Positions 13,920-27,607 are shown, counted from the first letter of the stretch. The stretch: 64,000 nucleotides of DNA from Adiantum capillus-veneris (GCA_014529385.2 CM043957.1:71013003-71077002), one strand, 5' to 3'. A program made the numbers and translations. Notes: a model not told the origin generated them from the sequence alone.

Positions 13920-14542
13920 ATCTCTAACATCTTAACCAGACTGCTCAGCTGTAGGCAAAACAAATCTAGCAACAACAAACCTACCACTAGAACCTGCAAC
14001 ATCCTCAACAAAGCATGTATCCACAGAAGGCAAACATATATCAATACCCTGCACAATGTTCCAAATCCCCTTTGACACAAGAATGTTGCATCATGTAAGC
14101 CCATATTCGGTAATTATCCCAATCCAGTTCATCCTTAGTAGTGAACATCTTGAAAAAAATTGTGTTATTTTGTCAGCCATGGCGAGTGGCTGCACCTTAT
14201 GTGACAACTGTTTGGAAAGAGGAAAAATGAAGTAGGGTCAACACATGCTATATAGCACAACCAAAAGAGCACTGTAAGGGACCTGTTTTGCAAAAAAATT
14301 CACTGAAAAAAATCTTGCACAAAAGGACAAAATTGCATGCATAGTACTGCTTGTAGTGGAAACGGAGGCTGAAATGAGGCTGAATGAAAATTTTGAGCAG
14401 ATTAAACTCTTTAAGCTCTCCCAAAGTATTTGTCAACCTGCTGACGCTCACTAAAGCGCACCCAAATTGAAGAAACTGAGCAGGTAGGTGCTGGTGATGT
14501 TGGCGACTATGCCCGGGAGGCGCAACCTGTTCTGATACCAAT

Positions 14543-14757
14543 TGTTGGAGTTAGGGTTGCAATGAAATACACACAGCTTGGAGAAGATGAAGAATCTCAA
14601 GTCACAATAGAGAGTATAGTGCACAATGGAAAGATGAGTTAGCCTTAGAAATAATGGATGTATATACAATGCACGGGGGAGAAAACCTCCTAGTGAGGGA
14701 AAAAATGCCCCAGCGGTCCTAAATGTGTTTACATTCAGTACCTCATGTATGATAACA
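14543..14757 (-). repeat. 5' LTR of the truncated copia element
   Basis: TGTTGG...TAACA boundaries. On the minus strand the LTR is followed after two bases by TGGTATCAGA, the primer site complementary to initiator tRNA-Met. It shares long stretches with the LTR at 16324-16550 (for example CTTGGAGAAGATGAAGAA), but with many differences, so the two are family members rather than a pair. Confidence 0.82.
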
Positions 14758-14943
14758 ACAAAAAATTAGGAGGAATTTTGAATGTATATCTCTAAACATT
14801 GATTTCACACCCAAAGAATTCCTTGCATATCTCTGTTTAACATTTAAAACAAGTATAACATCAATTTTTTCCAAAGCATCAACGAGAAATTGTGTAGCAG
14901 ATGAAGAAACTTTCAATGGAGCATCCACTAAATGGCCACCCAT
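14758..14943 (-). other. Unrecognised short open frame beside the LTR
   Basis: An ATG at 14941-14943 opens a frame (MGGHLVDAPLKVSSS...) that runs into the LTR. Composition is protein-like rather than repetitive for about 60 codons. It could be a remnant exon interrupted by the copia insertion. I do not recognise the family, and there is no second exon to support it. Confidence 0.25.
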
Positions 14944-14959
14944 CTTGCTATTAAAGTGT

Positions 14960-16323
<1,364 letters not shown>

Positions 16324-16550
16324 TGTTGGGATTATAGTTGTACGGATGCACACACAACTTGGAGAAGATGAAGAAGCTCAAGGCACACAATAGAGAGTAT
16401 ATTGCTTAGTGCACAAATAGAAATATAAGTTAGCCCTAGAGTGATGGGCGTGTATACAATGCAGAGGGGAAAAAACCTCCTCGTGGGGAAAAATAGCCCC
16501 GACAGTCTCAAAGTGTACTCACACACATCACTACCATATATATGGTAACA
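16324..16550 (-). repeat. 3' LTR of the copia fragment
   Basis: TGTTGGG...GGTAACA boundaries (227 bp). On the minus strand it is preceded by TAGGGAGATT, a short purine-rich tract of the kind that primes plus-strand synthesis. It is homologous to 14543-14757. Confidence 0.75.
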
Positions 16551-16572
16551 AATCTCCCTAGGAGTGATGTGG

Positions 16573-17147
16573 TCAACGAGAGCTAGCACATAGTGTATAG
16601 GGAAGTGCCATACCTTGAGGACATGATTGATCCACAAAGGGAAGCAATCCCAAAGCTTTGCAAAAAGCTTTGAGCTTCTCAGGAGGCAATGCCTTTGTGA
16701 ATAGATATGCAAGGTTTTCCTGTGTAGGCACATAGATGATCTCTCCTGTTGAGAATCTCTCCCTCACATAGTGAAAAATTACCTCAATGTGCTTTGAGCA
16801 AGCATGAAAAATCGGGTTCCTCAAATTTTCGATGCGCTTTGATTGTTAGTGTAGGTGATGTTGATAGTGTCTTGTCCAACATCCAAATCATCCATGAGAT
16901 GTCTGAGCCATATACACTCAATCATAGCTCTAAAGATTGGCCTATACTTAGCTTCACAATTGTAAGTGGTCACAATAGGTTGCTTCTTGCTCAACCATGT
17001 TATGCATGAGCTGCTAAGCATGAAACAAATACCATGACATTGGTGTGTCATAACAACCAACCCACCAATTCGAATCCAAAAAAGCATGCAAATTTGGCGG
17101 CAATGATTCCCCCTTGGGGTAAAACAACACAAGATGTAAAGTGACAC
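16573..17147 (-). pseudogene. Copia RNase H fragment
   Basis: Reads, with a frameshift near 16822, 'SWLSKKQPIVTTYNCEAKY', 'AMIECIWLRHLMDDL', 'TYTNNQSA', 'KHIEVIFHYVRERFSTGEI' and 'LFTKALP'. These are the C-terminal copia RNase H and tail blocks in the correct order. The Glu of the 'CEAKY' block is kept, but the protein is not translatable as one unit. Confidence 0.78.
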
Positions 17148-17444
17148 TCAAGTAGTGAAAGATCCTTTTAACAACCTGCCATTCTTAAGCCCCACTCCAT
17201 GGATAAATCTACTGACCTCTGAGACTGCAAATTGAATAACCGGCATCATATTTCATACATAAATGAGGCATCCGACAATTTCATAGAAAAGTGACATCAA
17301 CAAGATCGCCACGATCATAAAGACTCAATTTTTGACCTATTTCCATTGGATTAGCAATAGGTTTGCAATCCTCAAGTCCAAACATAGTAATGTTTCTATG
17401 TATCTTGATTGACACAAAGAAATACCTCCATCATACTACTTAAA

Positions 17445-17720
17445 CTATATGCCCAAGTGATGATGCAAAGGCCCCAAGTCTTTCATCTTGAAAGTGGCAC
17501 TTAATTCAACCTTGAATTCAACAATGTGTGTCTCATTTGGACAAGTAATCATAAAATCATCTACATACAAAATGATGATGAGAAATACATCACCCTCACA
17601 TTTGACATGCAAAGTGCTCTTGATTAGAATGTTATGAAAGCCTTCTTTAACCAAATGAGTGTCAACTTTCTCATACCAAGCATGAGGAGACTTCTTCAAC
17701 CCATTCTTACATGAGCACAC
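17445..17720 (-). pseudogene. Copia RT palm fragment (YVDD)
   Basis: Contains 'NGLKKSPHAWYEKVD', 'ILYVDDFMI' with the YVDD catalytic motif, and 'FKMKDLGPLHHHLGI'. This is the palm/thumb part of Ty1/copia RT. It is open for 91 codons, but the neighbouring RT sequence on both sides is frameshifted. Confidence 0.8.
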
Positions 17721-18488
17721 TTTATTTTATTATCCTTTCTTGACAAAACTTCAAGGCTATGTTCAATATACTTCCTCAAGTATATCACCATTCAAGAAGG
17801 CAATAACAATGTCTAATGTTCATTCCATACAAAATGAGCTACCAATGCACATAGAGAACTAACAATAGTCATATGACAAGTGGGAGCAAAAGTCTTTTCA
17901 TAGTCAGTTCCTTTCTACTATGCATAAGCTTTTGCAACAAGTCTAGCCTTGTAGCGATCAATCTCAACATCTGCTTACATCTCAACTTGTAAACCCACTT
18001 CATACCAATGGCCTTTTTGCCAGGAGGAAAATCACATAAGGTCCATGTTTATTCTCTATATGTGCATCAAATTCTGATTGCGTTGCAGCCATCCAATTTT
18101 TTGAATTTTCTGCTTCATTAAAAGAAAGAGGTTCCTCTCATCTTACAAACTAGAAACAACCAAAGCATAACAATCTGATGCATGGCAAGAACCTGAGCAA
18201 GTATGACTAGACATAGATGCATCCAATCTATTGTCATGCAAAGTATGCAGAATCAGTCAGCCTTATCATCCAATTATCTATGCTATGTTTGTGGCACCAA
18301 AGCTCAAAAAACTCCCTAGTAACTCTATCGCCCACCTGGATCCACTGAGATGCCTGTTGATGGAAGGCAAACTCATGACACCGCTCCTAAATGCAAGCTA
18401 GCTCCTATCGAGACTACTGCATCTACTCCTCCAACCAAGTATTCCTTGGATGATGCTCCTACATCCCCTACAAGGAAATAATGCCCCT

Positions 18489-19418
18489 TCAAAGACATTT
18501 TTCCTCCTCTCTGGCTGTAGCCAAGCAAGCTACAGACTCCTGAAAGAAGAAGCAACTAAGCTCAACCAGTCTAGAGGCCACTCTACCAATAGGGGTGTCT
18601 TTCATGTCCAAGCTCTGTATCCAAAGTTCCTCCACTCGTTCTCTAAGCCCTGGATCTAGCAAGATCCTCTCACGGATGTGTAGCATCGTACCCCTCCTCC
18701 TCTGTATGTCTGTCATAGTGAGAATCATTGGCATATGGTCAAAAAAAGTAGTTCCTGCTAGGATGCAAATAGATCCCCCCATGTCACATATGTGTTCACT
18801 GGCATAGAAGCAATCTATCCGAGATAGATTCACTCCTCCTACTCTACGGTTAGAGCAAGAGAAAGAAAAGCTATATGGGGGCCTCACAAAGCCTGAGTGC
18901 TGCCAAACATAAAAAAATGTCAGTCATACATAGATGCTCCCAAGCTGCCAACTCAACCTTGTGCACAATAGCATGACTACCTCCAATCCTATCAGAGGGG
19001 TCCTCCAACATGTTGAAGTCTCCCCCAACACACTGCTGCTTTGCATGTCTTCTACAATAGGATACCAAAACTCTGCTTGTGCACTTGCCACATGGGGTGC
19101 ATATATGTTCAGGAAACCAATGAGGCAGCCCTGAACCTGCGTAGTAATCCAATGAACCTTGCCTCACACAATAATACCTCTGCCCACAATGCCATGAGTC
19201 CGCAATTGTCATACATACCCCTCCCTGGATACCTCCAAATCCAAATGTAGTTGACCAAAATGTCTCATAGTGACCACACAAAACCTGAACACATTGCTAA
19301 TGCGTCTCTCACAATAAAATCAATCTCACACCCACAAGGAATCACTAAAGCTCCTAACACAAATGACCCCTCTGACAGGCCCTTCTAATTTGTGCACATT
19401 CCATGAGACAATCCTCAT
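18489..19418 (-). pseudogene. LINE endonuclease domain (frameshifted)
   Basis: Opens with MRIVSWNVHKLEGPVRG, the classic first block of the APE-like domain of plant LINEs. Further blocks are GGDFNMLEDPSDR (Asp/Asn), VNLSRIDCFY (the 'SRIDR' block) and DHMPMIL (Asp-His). The order is right but at least two frameshifts and a stop near 19370 break it. This type differs from the first LINE, whose catalytic block is 'SVIDYML'. Confidence 0.8.
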
Positions 19419-19429
19419 GGAGTCAGTGA

Positions 19430-20700
19430 GAAAAAACCAATGCTGCAATAGTAGCTAGCCTTGCTATCTTTGAGGCTGTCTTGGATGATGGGCTCTGTGA
19501 AACAAAAAAGTGCACCACAATGTGTCTACATCCTGCTGTGTCTGAAAGGTGTCACCAAGAACTTAGCCAATGTCCACAGAGTCTATACCAAGTCAGTAAC
19601 CCCCAAGTCTCCCATGTGATGAGAGAACTCAAGCACCTGAGCCTGAAGCCAATCCATCATAGAGTCGAGAGTCCACTCATACTAGTTCCTACCACACAGA
19701 GTAAAAGAGAAACCAACCGCTATGTCCAGGGCCTCTATCCATCTAGCTGCAAGAAATTGTACATGGACTCTAAAGCAAGCAAAGAAGTTGTAGGTGAAGA
19801 AGTCCCACCAGCGATGGATGTCAAAACTCATCAATCCTCAAGGGACTGTGGCAAAGGGTGATGTCTCTACTAGAAGGGGGTCCCGCATGAAAGGTTGTTC
19901 CTCTCTCATCAGATGGCTCGTGGCAAAAGCACTACCAAGAGACCTCCTAGCAGACCATGAAGGTCCTGCCCCTTGAGTCGACTGTGGGGCAAGAGCAGGA
20001 GAGGATGAGGAGGTGGGGGGGCTAGTGGGTGGAATGGGAGGGGAGTCTGTAGCAACAGGGGCCCGATGGGGGAGGTGGAGGCATAAGGGTTAAAGGGCGA
20101 TGGGTGGCACTGTGGACTGTTGAGGGTGAAGCTAAGATGGAGGTTGAAACTGTGGCCTTGTATTGTTGTAAGGGGTCAAAAAGATTCCATGTGGGAATCC
20201 ACTGCTACTGCTGGCCCGATGTAGGGCGAACACCAAGGAGGCCAAACTGGCGTGGAGGTCCCTGACAGCAATGACCATGGACCTACTGCCATCCCTCCTT
20301 TGCTTGGGTACTAGGCTCGAAGGAGGATCCTACCTGAGCTCCATGAGTCTGTGTCTGGCTAGCCTTAGGAAATTGGGGTTGGGTCTATGCCAAAGGTCTG
20401 GGCCTCCTCCGTGGGCACGCCTTTGCTAGGTGGCCCATCTCTCAACAAATAAAGCACTGGTTTGGGAGGTCCAAGTACTCCACAGTCTGGAAAAGCCAAC
20501 CACCACTCATATGAGGTAGTAGAACAACCTTCGGGAGAGTGTGGGTGTCATGAACCAGAACGCGTATTGTAGGTATGGCAGATGCCTTGGAAGCTACAAA
20601 AGCTACCATGCGAGGTGTCTCTAGGACAATCCCAATCTATGAGCCAATCCTGGAAAGGAGCAGGAGGTACTGTCTCCTCAGGCTTGGGAAGTAGAGCCGT
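19430..20700 (-). pseudogene. LINE ORF1 with CCHC zinc knuckle
   Basis: Near 20420-20460 the minus strand encodes CFIC.EMGHLAKACP, a CX2CX4HX4C knuckle with an in-frame TGA after the second Cys. Just upstream are 'IPTIRVLVHD' and 'LPKVVLLPHM', matching the domain that precedes the knuckle in plant LINE ORF1 proteins (DUF4283-like). The C-terminal part is proline/glycine-rich and decayed. Confidence 0.65.
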
Positions 20701-21154
20701 CGAGTCCCTCTATGGCAACCCTCTGTGGCAATGCAAAATCCTCCATCTATGTTTGCTATTATGGCGGCGAGTCAAGTAAGAGCAAAAGCAAAAGAAGGCT
20801 CCAAGGCGAGGTCGAACGGTGAAAATTCTTCCTTGAGCCTCAAGGGGAAGGGGATGGGGATGCGGGTTGGGGGGCAAAAAAGGAAAAGGGGGGGGGGGGA
20901 TATCTATAAAGGCAAGCGGGATGGGCAACACACGGGCAGGGCTAGCGGGTAGCAAGGCAGCGAGCTGGAGCAGATGGGCAATAGGTGAAAGTAGCGCACT
21001 GGGTGTGTAGTGCGAGGGGAATGAGGCAACATTGATAAGGATGCGCATGTGGGTAGAGAGCAACAACGAGCGATTACAACGCTTCTAAATTATTTCTTGG
21101 AAGGGACTTAGCTACTTTGGATATTGATCTACTTAAGAATGCCATTGAAATCTT

Positions 21155-21234
21155 ACCTCAGTATGCTTCAAAAGGTAGGAGCTTCTATGTGGGTACCTCA
21201 GTATGCTTCAAAAGGTAGGAGCTTCTACGTGGGA
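21155..21234. repeat. 40-bp tandem duplication
   Basis: Two adjacent 40-bp copies beginning TACCTCAGTATGCTTC differ at a single base (TATGTGGG versus TACGTGGG). A recent local duplication. Confidence 0.9.
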
Positions 21235-21652
21235 GCTTATGTGGGAATCTCTGTAGAAATTTATAGAGGATTTGTGTCTATGGCTATAATATGAAAACAC
21301 TCGCAATAACCATCTGATCATGAAATCATGGGACCACACTCCCGTATGACCTTGCCTTCAACGTACATTGGTAGAGGAGAAATGAGTAATTAAGATGACT
21401 GTAGTAAAGAACTAAGCTTTGCAACTCACTGCAAATAGCTTTTGGAAAGTTGAGTTTCATAAGTCAATGAATTTAGAATTTTGTTGAAACACTAATAAAG
21501 AACTAGGATCTGATACCAAGATATGCACACAAGGAGAAGAGGCATGCAAGAGGCTATGCTAGCTTTTCTACTACGAGGTACAACTAGATTCTCTGAAATT
21601 CTACACTTAGTTGATATGATTTATCATATATATATATATATATATATATAGA

Positions 21653-21778
21653 TTCTTTGAGGGTATTTCTAACTTATAACTAGAGACAACTAGAGCCATT
21701 GTTTAAGACCGGGTGTTTGAAAATCTGTGTATCAAACATTTACTTCAACCGTTATAAGTTAAAAATACCCTCAAAGAA
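21653..21778. repeat. 28-bp inverted repeat, MITE-like
   Basis: Arms at 21653-21680 and 21751-21778 are reverse complements with one mismatch, separated by 70 bp. The 126-bp unit could be a small foldback element. A flanking target duplication is not clear, because an (AT)n tract abuts the left arm. Confidence 0.7.
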
Positions 21779-22325
21779 AACTTCAAGTTCCTGTGTATGT
21801 GTATGTAGATTTTTAGCATGCCCAAATAGCAGTGCCTTGGCCTTAGGTGCCCCCCACATGAGAGAGGGTAAGAGGTAAGAAAGTGATCGGATGGTAGCTC
21901 ATACTCATGTAATATGGGGATCGGGGGTAACTTTTAAAAATCCAACTCAAACCTTTAAGATGTAATTAGTGGAGGGGAGAGGGGGTAGCTCAAAACAGTA
22001 AACCCATTTCGTATGGCCTTAAGGTACCCCCCACACGAAGGGGGGTAAATCACAAAAGAACAGTTGAAATGATTGATGTGACATGACGTGCCTCATGCAC
22101 ATGTGCCAAAGAGTGGAGAGTAATACATTCTTTTTGCAGCTACATTTACTAGAGGGGAAAGAGGTAACTCAAAAAATTTATCCCCCATCCATGGAGACCC
22201 TTTTAACTACCCTTTTTGGCCTTAGCCAAAAAAAATGAAGCAATTTTTTTTGATCGGATCGATGAGAAAGTGGTTAATTATAAAGAGACAAAAGCAATGA
22301 TGGGTGGAGATAGCCTCCCTGAAGG

Positions 22326-22740
22326 TGATACCGGGTTAGCCGCACCGCCCTCTAGCTCGGCCTGAGAGTTTAAAGTTTCTTGGCTTTCGAAGCCGAGGCC
22401 ACAGGAATAAATTGCATTCGGGAGCATGAGGTAAAAAGAACAACAAAAAAATGTTTTTTTTCTTATTATTTCCGCCACCAATCTTCCCTTCCTTGCTCAC
22501 GCGTGTGCAATAGGCCGCAGTGTTTTCCCCTTTTAAGCACCACCCCCTACCTCTCCTCCATTATCACCAAAGACAAGCTCTCTCTCCTATTTGGCTCCGC
22601 AAACCCACCATCTCTCTATCTCTTACCTTGTTTCTGTACCACCTAGCTCACTAAAACAAGCCTACATTTTTTTTTCATTGGCGGTCCTCCATGCTTGGAC
22701 AAATAAATTCCCCCTCTCTCTCTTCCATTATTCATAGAAG

Positions 22741-22785
<45 letters not shown>

Positions 22786-22953
22786 CCCTCTCGCTCCTCC
22801 ATACCCTTGTGGCAAGCCGCCATCCAACCCCCTCTCTTCCTCTCTCTCTACCCCTTACCTTCTCTCTCTCTCTCTCTCTCTCTCTTCCCTCATCCTCCAA
22901 GCCGCTACTCTCTCACCTCCCCCTCGTTCAACCCACGTGGGCGCAATATATTG

Positions 22954-23003
<50 letters not shown>

Positions 23004-23151
23004 TATTCACCATACTCTCCCTCTCATGGCCCCACCCAACGCACACCCACACCCTCTCATTCCCCGCTACTCTCTCACCCTCCCCCACCACGTTGACCAA
23101 ACCCCTCTCCCTCTGTCGGCCAGGCCATGCGCAACCCGCCAATCACAAGGC

Positions 23152-23187
<36 letters not shown>

Positions 23188-25031
23188 ATCACAGCAGGTC
23201 CGGAGGCATAGTACAGAAGGGCTCTCTCTCTCTCTCTCTCTCTCATTTACCTACACCCAAACACACACACACACCCACCACCCTCGGCCACATACTCACA
23301 CTCTCTCTCCCCCTCACGCTTTCTCTCTCGTCTCTGTGCAGCTCGGCAAGCTAGCAAGGTATAAATAATAATAATGATAATAAAAAAACACCTCTTACCC
23401 TCTTGTTCCCACACATACAATGCGGACACACACATACACACACATACACACACACACAGCCCATAGACATTGCTCCATATGCACTTCCTCGGTCTCGCCC
23501 TCACCCATTTCTAGCCCTCTCTCCGTACACACGTATACACACACACCCACATGCTTGAACACACCTATTTATGCACTCATGAACACATGCATTTACATAC
23601 ATAAGTACATGGCACACGCATGCACACGATCAAACGTACGCTACACGTATATACGTACACACAAAGTAGGAAAGCCAGAAGAATTCAACATTGAGAAAGA
23701 AGAAACACCAAAAGCACGAGAAGGCGACACTGAAACAAGGAAAGGTGCCGAAGGCGCACCCCGGCCGGCACCGAAAGGAAGTGACACGTAGTATCTCGGC
23801 TTCCCACAACAAATACCAATTCTGGCAGCCTTAAACCTCACACCGACCACCCGAACCATCAACAAAACCCCTTGTAAATGCCCCAAACTCCACTCTTCCC
23901 TAATAACCTAGCCAGTGGGTAGTGGATTGTAAAAAACTCTCCCCACCCTACTCTTTCCTCTCTCTCTCTCTCTATCTCTACCTTCTCTCCCTCCCTTTTA
24001 TTCTTACTAGAGAGGCATCTAGACCTTCTACAACGACGAGTGGATATTTGTAAGGACCATTAGGTAAGGACCACCTCTGAAGCCTATATAAAGAGGCTTC
24101 CGCTAAGCACAAAGGAGGGGCACAAGTGAAGGAGGAACACACTAGCTCCATGCACTCTACATTCTAAGCACTACTAAGCACATAATGCACCTCCCAAGCT
24201 AGGGAGCTCATGACATCATGTTTTGTTGCAAGCATGGGCATTTTAGCATTGGCAACATTATCATTCCCCCCACTCTCCACCACACCATGGTTCACGACCA
24301 CTCCATGCACATAAGGTAGCCACTATTCCCCCGCAAAGCAGCATGAGCACGCTAGGATTTAATGCACCGACACCATGCTACCTCAGGCTGCTCTTGATGC
24401 TGGTGATTGACGTCATCAATGGTTGCATCGTCTTGATGTTTTCCCTCAACTAACCTCCCACTAACGTACTAACCTCCGCTAACTCCAACTTTGCCATGCA
24501 CCATATGGCACTCGCATTCTATCAGGCATCCCTAGTGCCAAGAGCCAGGTTTGTAACAGTCAAGCCCATCATTTGTAAGTATCATCATCACCAATAAAAG
24601 TGTGCAATGCTGTCTTGATCTTTGGGGTCCATTCTTTGTCCTCCTCAGTTTTGTTTTCCCACATTCGCGGGATGTTTCATCTCTTGTATATCACTCTGCT
24701 TGTGCTCCATCACATGCGGCCTCTCCAGTCAGTAAGTATGCTGCATTTTGACCTCGTCACATACCTCTCTCGTACACACACTCCTGACTATTTGACTAGG
24801 CATTTTCTACATGTGGACGTTTGCTATATCACCATTTCATGTTGGTGATCTAGAGGGCATTTCACTTTTGCTACCTTAGGTCATGTATTTCTGCGTCCTA
24901 GCCGCACTTATGCTAGGTGGTGCCCCCTCTCTAGTTATAGGATTACTCCTACCTTGAGATGATGCTTGGGGATGTTTAGGCTATGTGTGGTGTAGAGGCC
25001 CCCCCATATGGCATGTCATTTCTGGCTATCA
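22326..25031 (+). repeat. 5' LTR (2.7 kb) of the Tat element
   Basis: Starts TGATACC and ends CTATCA, with TGATA/TATCA as terminal inverted repeat. It holds a TATA box (TATATAAA, 24085-24092) and AATAAA (24593-24598). The U3 region is crowded with CT, CA and AC microsatellites (for example 22742-22781, 22957-22999 and 23425-23457). It carries about 75 bp (roughly 22885-22957) between two CT tracts that the 3' LTR lacks. Confidence 0.92.
24085..24092 (+). promoter_or_regulatory. LTR core promoter (TATA box)
   Basis: TATATAAA is kept in both LTRs (here and at 45211-45218) within a well-conserved block, followed by AATAAA about 500 bp downstream. This defines the likely start of the R region. 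Confidence 0.7.
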
Positions 25032-25037
25032 TTTTCT

Positions 25038-25058
25038 TGGTGCCCCCACCGAGGATCC
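25038..25058 (+). other. Primer binding site
   Basis: TGGTGCCCCCACCGAGGAT lies a few bases after the LTR end. It loosely resembles the plant gypsy primer sites complementary to the 3' end of tRNA-Lys (TGGCGCCCACCG...). The tRNA assignment is tentative because several bases differ. Confidence 0.5.
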
Positions 25059-25903
25059 TTACATGAAACCCTGCAATTTACAATACTGAAAACCCTAAAC
25101 TTTTGTGGATGGATGAATGGTTAGCAGGGTTCGCTAACTGGATGATAGAAGAAGAAGAGCTCCAAGCACAACTAGACAAACTTTGCATCTCTATCCAAGC
25201 TCGAGTGCCAGGCGTAAGGGTAATTGATTTGCAGTGGGAGAGTCAACCAACACGCCAAACTCAGTGGATATACATAGGCCGGGTTCCAAGGAGAAGAAGG
25301 AGGAAGTCGAGACCATGTCCGCAACCTACAACCAACCTGCAACAACAAGATGGAGGGAGCTATGCACAATAGAGAATCAACACTATTCTACTTTGAGAAT
25401 CGGGTAGCTCAAGTCACCGAGGTAATTATCACAGTCAGTTTCCAAGTCGCACCTGATGCTGCAACACAGATAACGGAAGCACATGCTCACGCTCTCACTA
25501 GAGAAACTAGGGATCTATTGAGCTTGTTTCAAGAAAGAACACCACCCTCTCCCACAAGCTTGGACAGTGACTAAGCACCTCCAAGCTTCACATGAATCAG
25601 TACAACTTACCTCAAGGCAGATCACATATTCCTATATGAGTACACTCAATCAAGGTAATACTGGACTCGAAGGCTCACTACCAGCACGTCATCGACACCA
25701 TGCTAGGTGGGGAGCGTTTCTTTGAGGTTCTGACATCAGATCAGCCATTTGTCTTACCTTTGGTACAAGGCAATGCACCGTTTGAGATTTTAATCTATGT
25801 TCTAGTATAAAAAGGGTATACATGCCTCCTTGTAAAGAAAAAAAAAACTTTTTATTGCAAGCTAAGAAGTGTTTATTTCTAGCTCTCTCCCTCTTAGTAA
25901 TCA
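25059..25903 (+). other. Leader between primer site and gag
   Basis: Two short open frames (25103-25372 and 25350-25574) of protein-like composition, with Glu-rich and Arg-rich patches, lie before gag. They may be a degenerate upstream ORF or gag N-terminus. No motif was recognised. Confidence 0.35.
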
Positions 25904-26870
25904 TGGCAAGTGTTGCATTTTCAACATTTAAAGGAAAGAAGGGGGAGGATTTGGTAATAGATTTCCTAGATGACTTTCAAGTAGCATGTGTAGTAAGCAA
26001 CAAAGATAGAGATGAATCCCGGGTAAGAATCTTTAAGCATCTCATGAAGCTAGAAGCTAGGTCGTGGTACAACGCACTTCCACAAGCAACTAAGGATGAC
26101 TGGGAGCCCTTAAAAATTGCTTTTAAGAGGCTCTTTGGGGGAGGTACCACTTCAGAGAAGCTGTGGGACAAGTTGAGAGACTTGAAGCAGGAGGGTCTTT
26201 TAGAATATGCCACCTATGAGTCCAAGTTTTTGGATTTGTGGAACGATGGGTTGAGTCACTGGCAAGAGGGGAAGCTGCACCCGATTTCCTCAAAAAGGAC
26301 CGATTCACGCATGGCTTATGGCTACTTCTTAAGGAGAAGGTGAAGGGTAGATTCCCGGCTACGTACGAGTTAGCTGTCGAGATTTCTCGCCTTAAGGACA
26401 AGAAGCTACGAATGAAAGCCAAAGAAATCGAGTCAACAGAAGCACGAACATCGCGTCGACCAACAACCATGACAACCACCATTCCTCCACCACCACCGGC
26501 TCCTGGGATAAGAAATGACCAACAAGATATGTTGGCCCACATTACTGACCAATTGCCGAATTTGTATGTCTACTTGATACAACAAGGAAGGAATCAGGAA
26601 AGAGATCAAGACCCGGGAAGAGCACGACAACGAAACAGGGAGTATCACTGCTACAGTTGCGGAGAAGATGGTCATGGTATATACTATTATCCCAAACCGC
26701 GACAAAACTATAATAGAGGAGGTAGAAGAAACCAACTATCACCCCTAGAGAGAGAACACCCCCACTCGGTGCACGAGCCCCACCAACACAAATTCTACGT
26801 CCACCCCAGGAACCACCACAAGAACCCATTCCACCTCTTCCACTGGCACCACCACCTGATCGCCCTGTAA
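25904..26870 (+). pseudogene. Tat element gag with altered zinc knuckle
   Basis: The ATG at 25904 opens a gag core with 'MKLEARSWYNALP', 'WEPLKIAFKRLFGG' and 'KLRDLKQEGLLEYATYESKF', the retrotransposon gag pattern. A frameshift near 26240-26340 moves to the next frame, which carries a Pro-rich linker and the nucleocapsid knuckle. That knuckle reads CYSCGEDGHGIYYY: the fourth ligand (Cys) is Tyr (codon 26688-26690), so zinc binding is probably lost. Confidence 0.82.
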
Positions 26871-26971
26871 ACATCATAAGGTTAGAAGAGAAAGAAAAGG
26901 CCGTACCACCCAGAATAAAGGAGAGGGATAAGGGTAAGGAGAAGGTAACCTTTGTAGAACCATTTGAAGCC

Positions 26972-27589
26972 ATGACTATAAAGAGAGCTAGGAGGGAGAA
27001 AGCTACACAATCTGATGATGAGAGAAGCATGAAAGGAGAGACTAGCAAGAGGCCATCAAGGCCACGATGGAAAATAGGCATCACCGACTTCCAGTTAGGG
27101 GAAAGTTCTAGGCCCTATGATCTAACATTGGATGTGGCAGAGCAAGGACCAAAGATTACATGGCCACAACTGCTACATCTCGCACCAAAGGTAAGGAGTC
27201 AATGGTCCAAAATGGTAAGTACAAGGCGCTCCAAAGCAAAGGTAGCCAGAGCAATTTCGGGTTGCAACATGGATGACATCCTTCCAATTGTCGACGTCAA
27301 CATAAAGGGTAAGAGGGTTGGAAACACCTACATTGATGGAGGTGCACAAATTTGACGAGTGAAGCTATGATGCTTCGGTTAGGCTCGATGTTGACAGACC
27401 TTCTCTATGCAAGGCAAAGATGGAAAACAACGCAAAAGTGAAATTGCAGGTGTGGTAACTGCTGTGAAGATAAAAGCTTTCAACACTGAGGTAGAAGTAG
27501 ATGTTTTTGTGATGCCTACTAAGGGGGAGGGCTATCCATTAATCTTGGGAAGGCCATGGTTGATAGCCATGAAGGCAAAGCAGGACTAG
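26972..27589 (+). pseudogene. Tat element protease
   Basis: Contains the active-site block YIDGGAQI (Asp-Gly-Gly instead of Asp-Ser/Thr-Gly, as in other Tat elements) near 27330-27352, then a stop and local frameshift. The C-terminal block PLILGRPWL at 27535-27563 is back in the original frame. An aspartic protease of this type would cut the Gag-Pol polyprotein. Confidence 0.78.
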
Positions 27590-27607
27590 GGCACTGGCCT
27601 TCTACGC

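Larger units (their letters stand above)
11041..14757 (-). mobile_element. Ty1/copia element, 5' two thirds, truncated in RT
   Basis: On the minus strand: 5' LTR (14543-14757), initiator-Met-type primer site, gag with CCHC knuckle, pre-integrase and integrase, and the start of reverse transcriptase. Homology stops near 11041, just after the block equivalent to 'QPHG.VKKGQEDKV'. RNase H and the 3' LTR are missing. Several frameshifts and stops are present, so the copy is dead. A relative at 16324-18303 supplies just the missing 3' part, but from a different copy. Confidence 0.85.
16324..18303 (-). mobile_element. Ty1/copia element, 3' third
   Basis: On the minus strand: end of integrase, reverse transcriptase, RNase H, polypurine-like tract, 3' LTR. 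Sequence at 17740-18303 aligns with 11040-12000 of the neighbouring copia copy, so the two fragments overlap in the integrase/RT region. Gag, protease and most of integrase are missing. At about 18304 it abuts the second LINE, probably where it inserted. Frameshifts are frequent. Confidence 0.8.
18304..20800 (-). mobile_element. Second LINE: ORF1 and endonuclease only
   Basis: A different LINE from the one at 4.5-9 kb. ORF1 lies at about 19430-20700 (minus) and has a CCHC knuckle; the endonuclease lies at 18489-19418. Reverse transcriptase is absent: the copia fragment begins where it should follow. Loss of the 3' half is unusual for LINEs, which normally lose 5' sequence, so later interruption or deletion is more likely than incomplete insertion. 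Confidence 0.75.
20801..22325. other. Non-coding spacer with small repeats
   Basis: No gene recognised. It holds a 12-base G run (about 20888-20899), a 40-bp tandem duplication (21155-21234), (AT)n near 21625-21650, a 28-bp inverted repeat (21653-21778), and a degenerate duplicated motif starting GGCCTTA.GT.CCCCCCAC at about 21838 and 22014. Confidence 0.7.
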
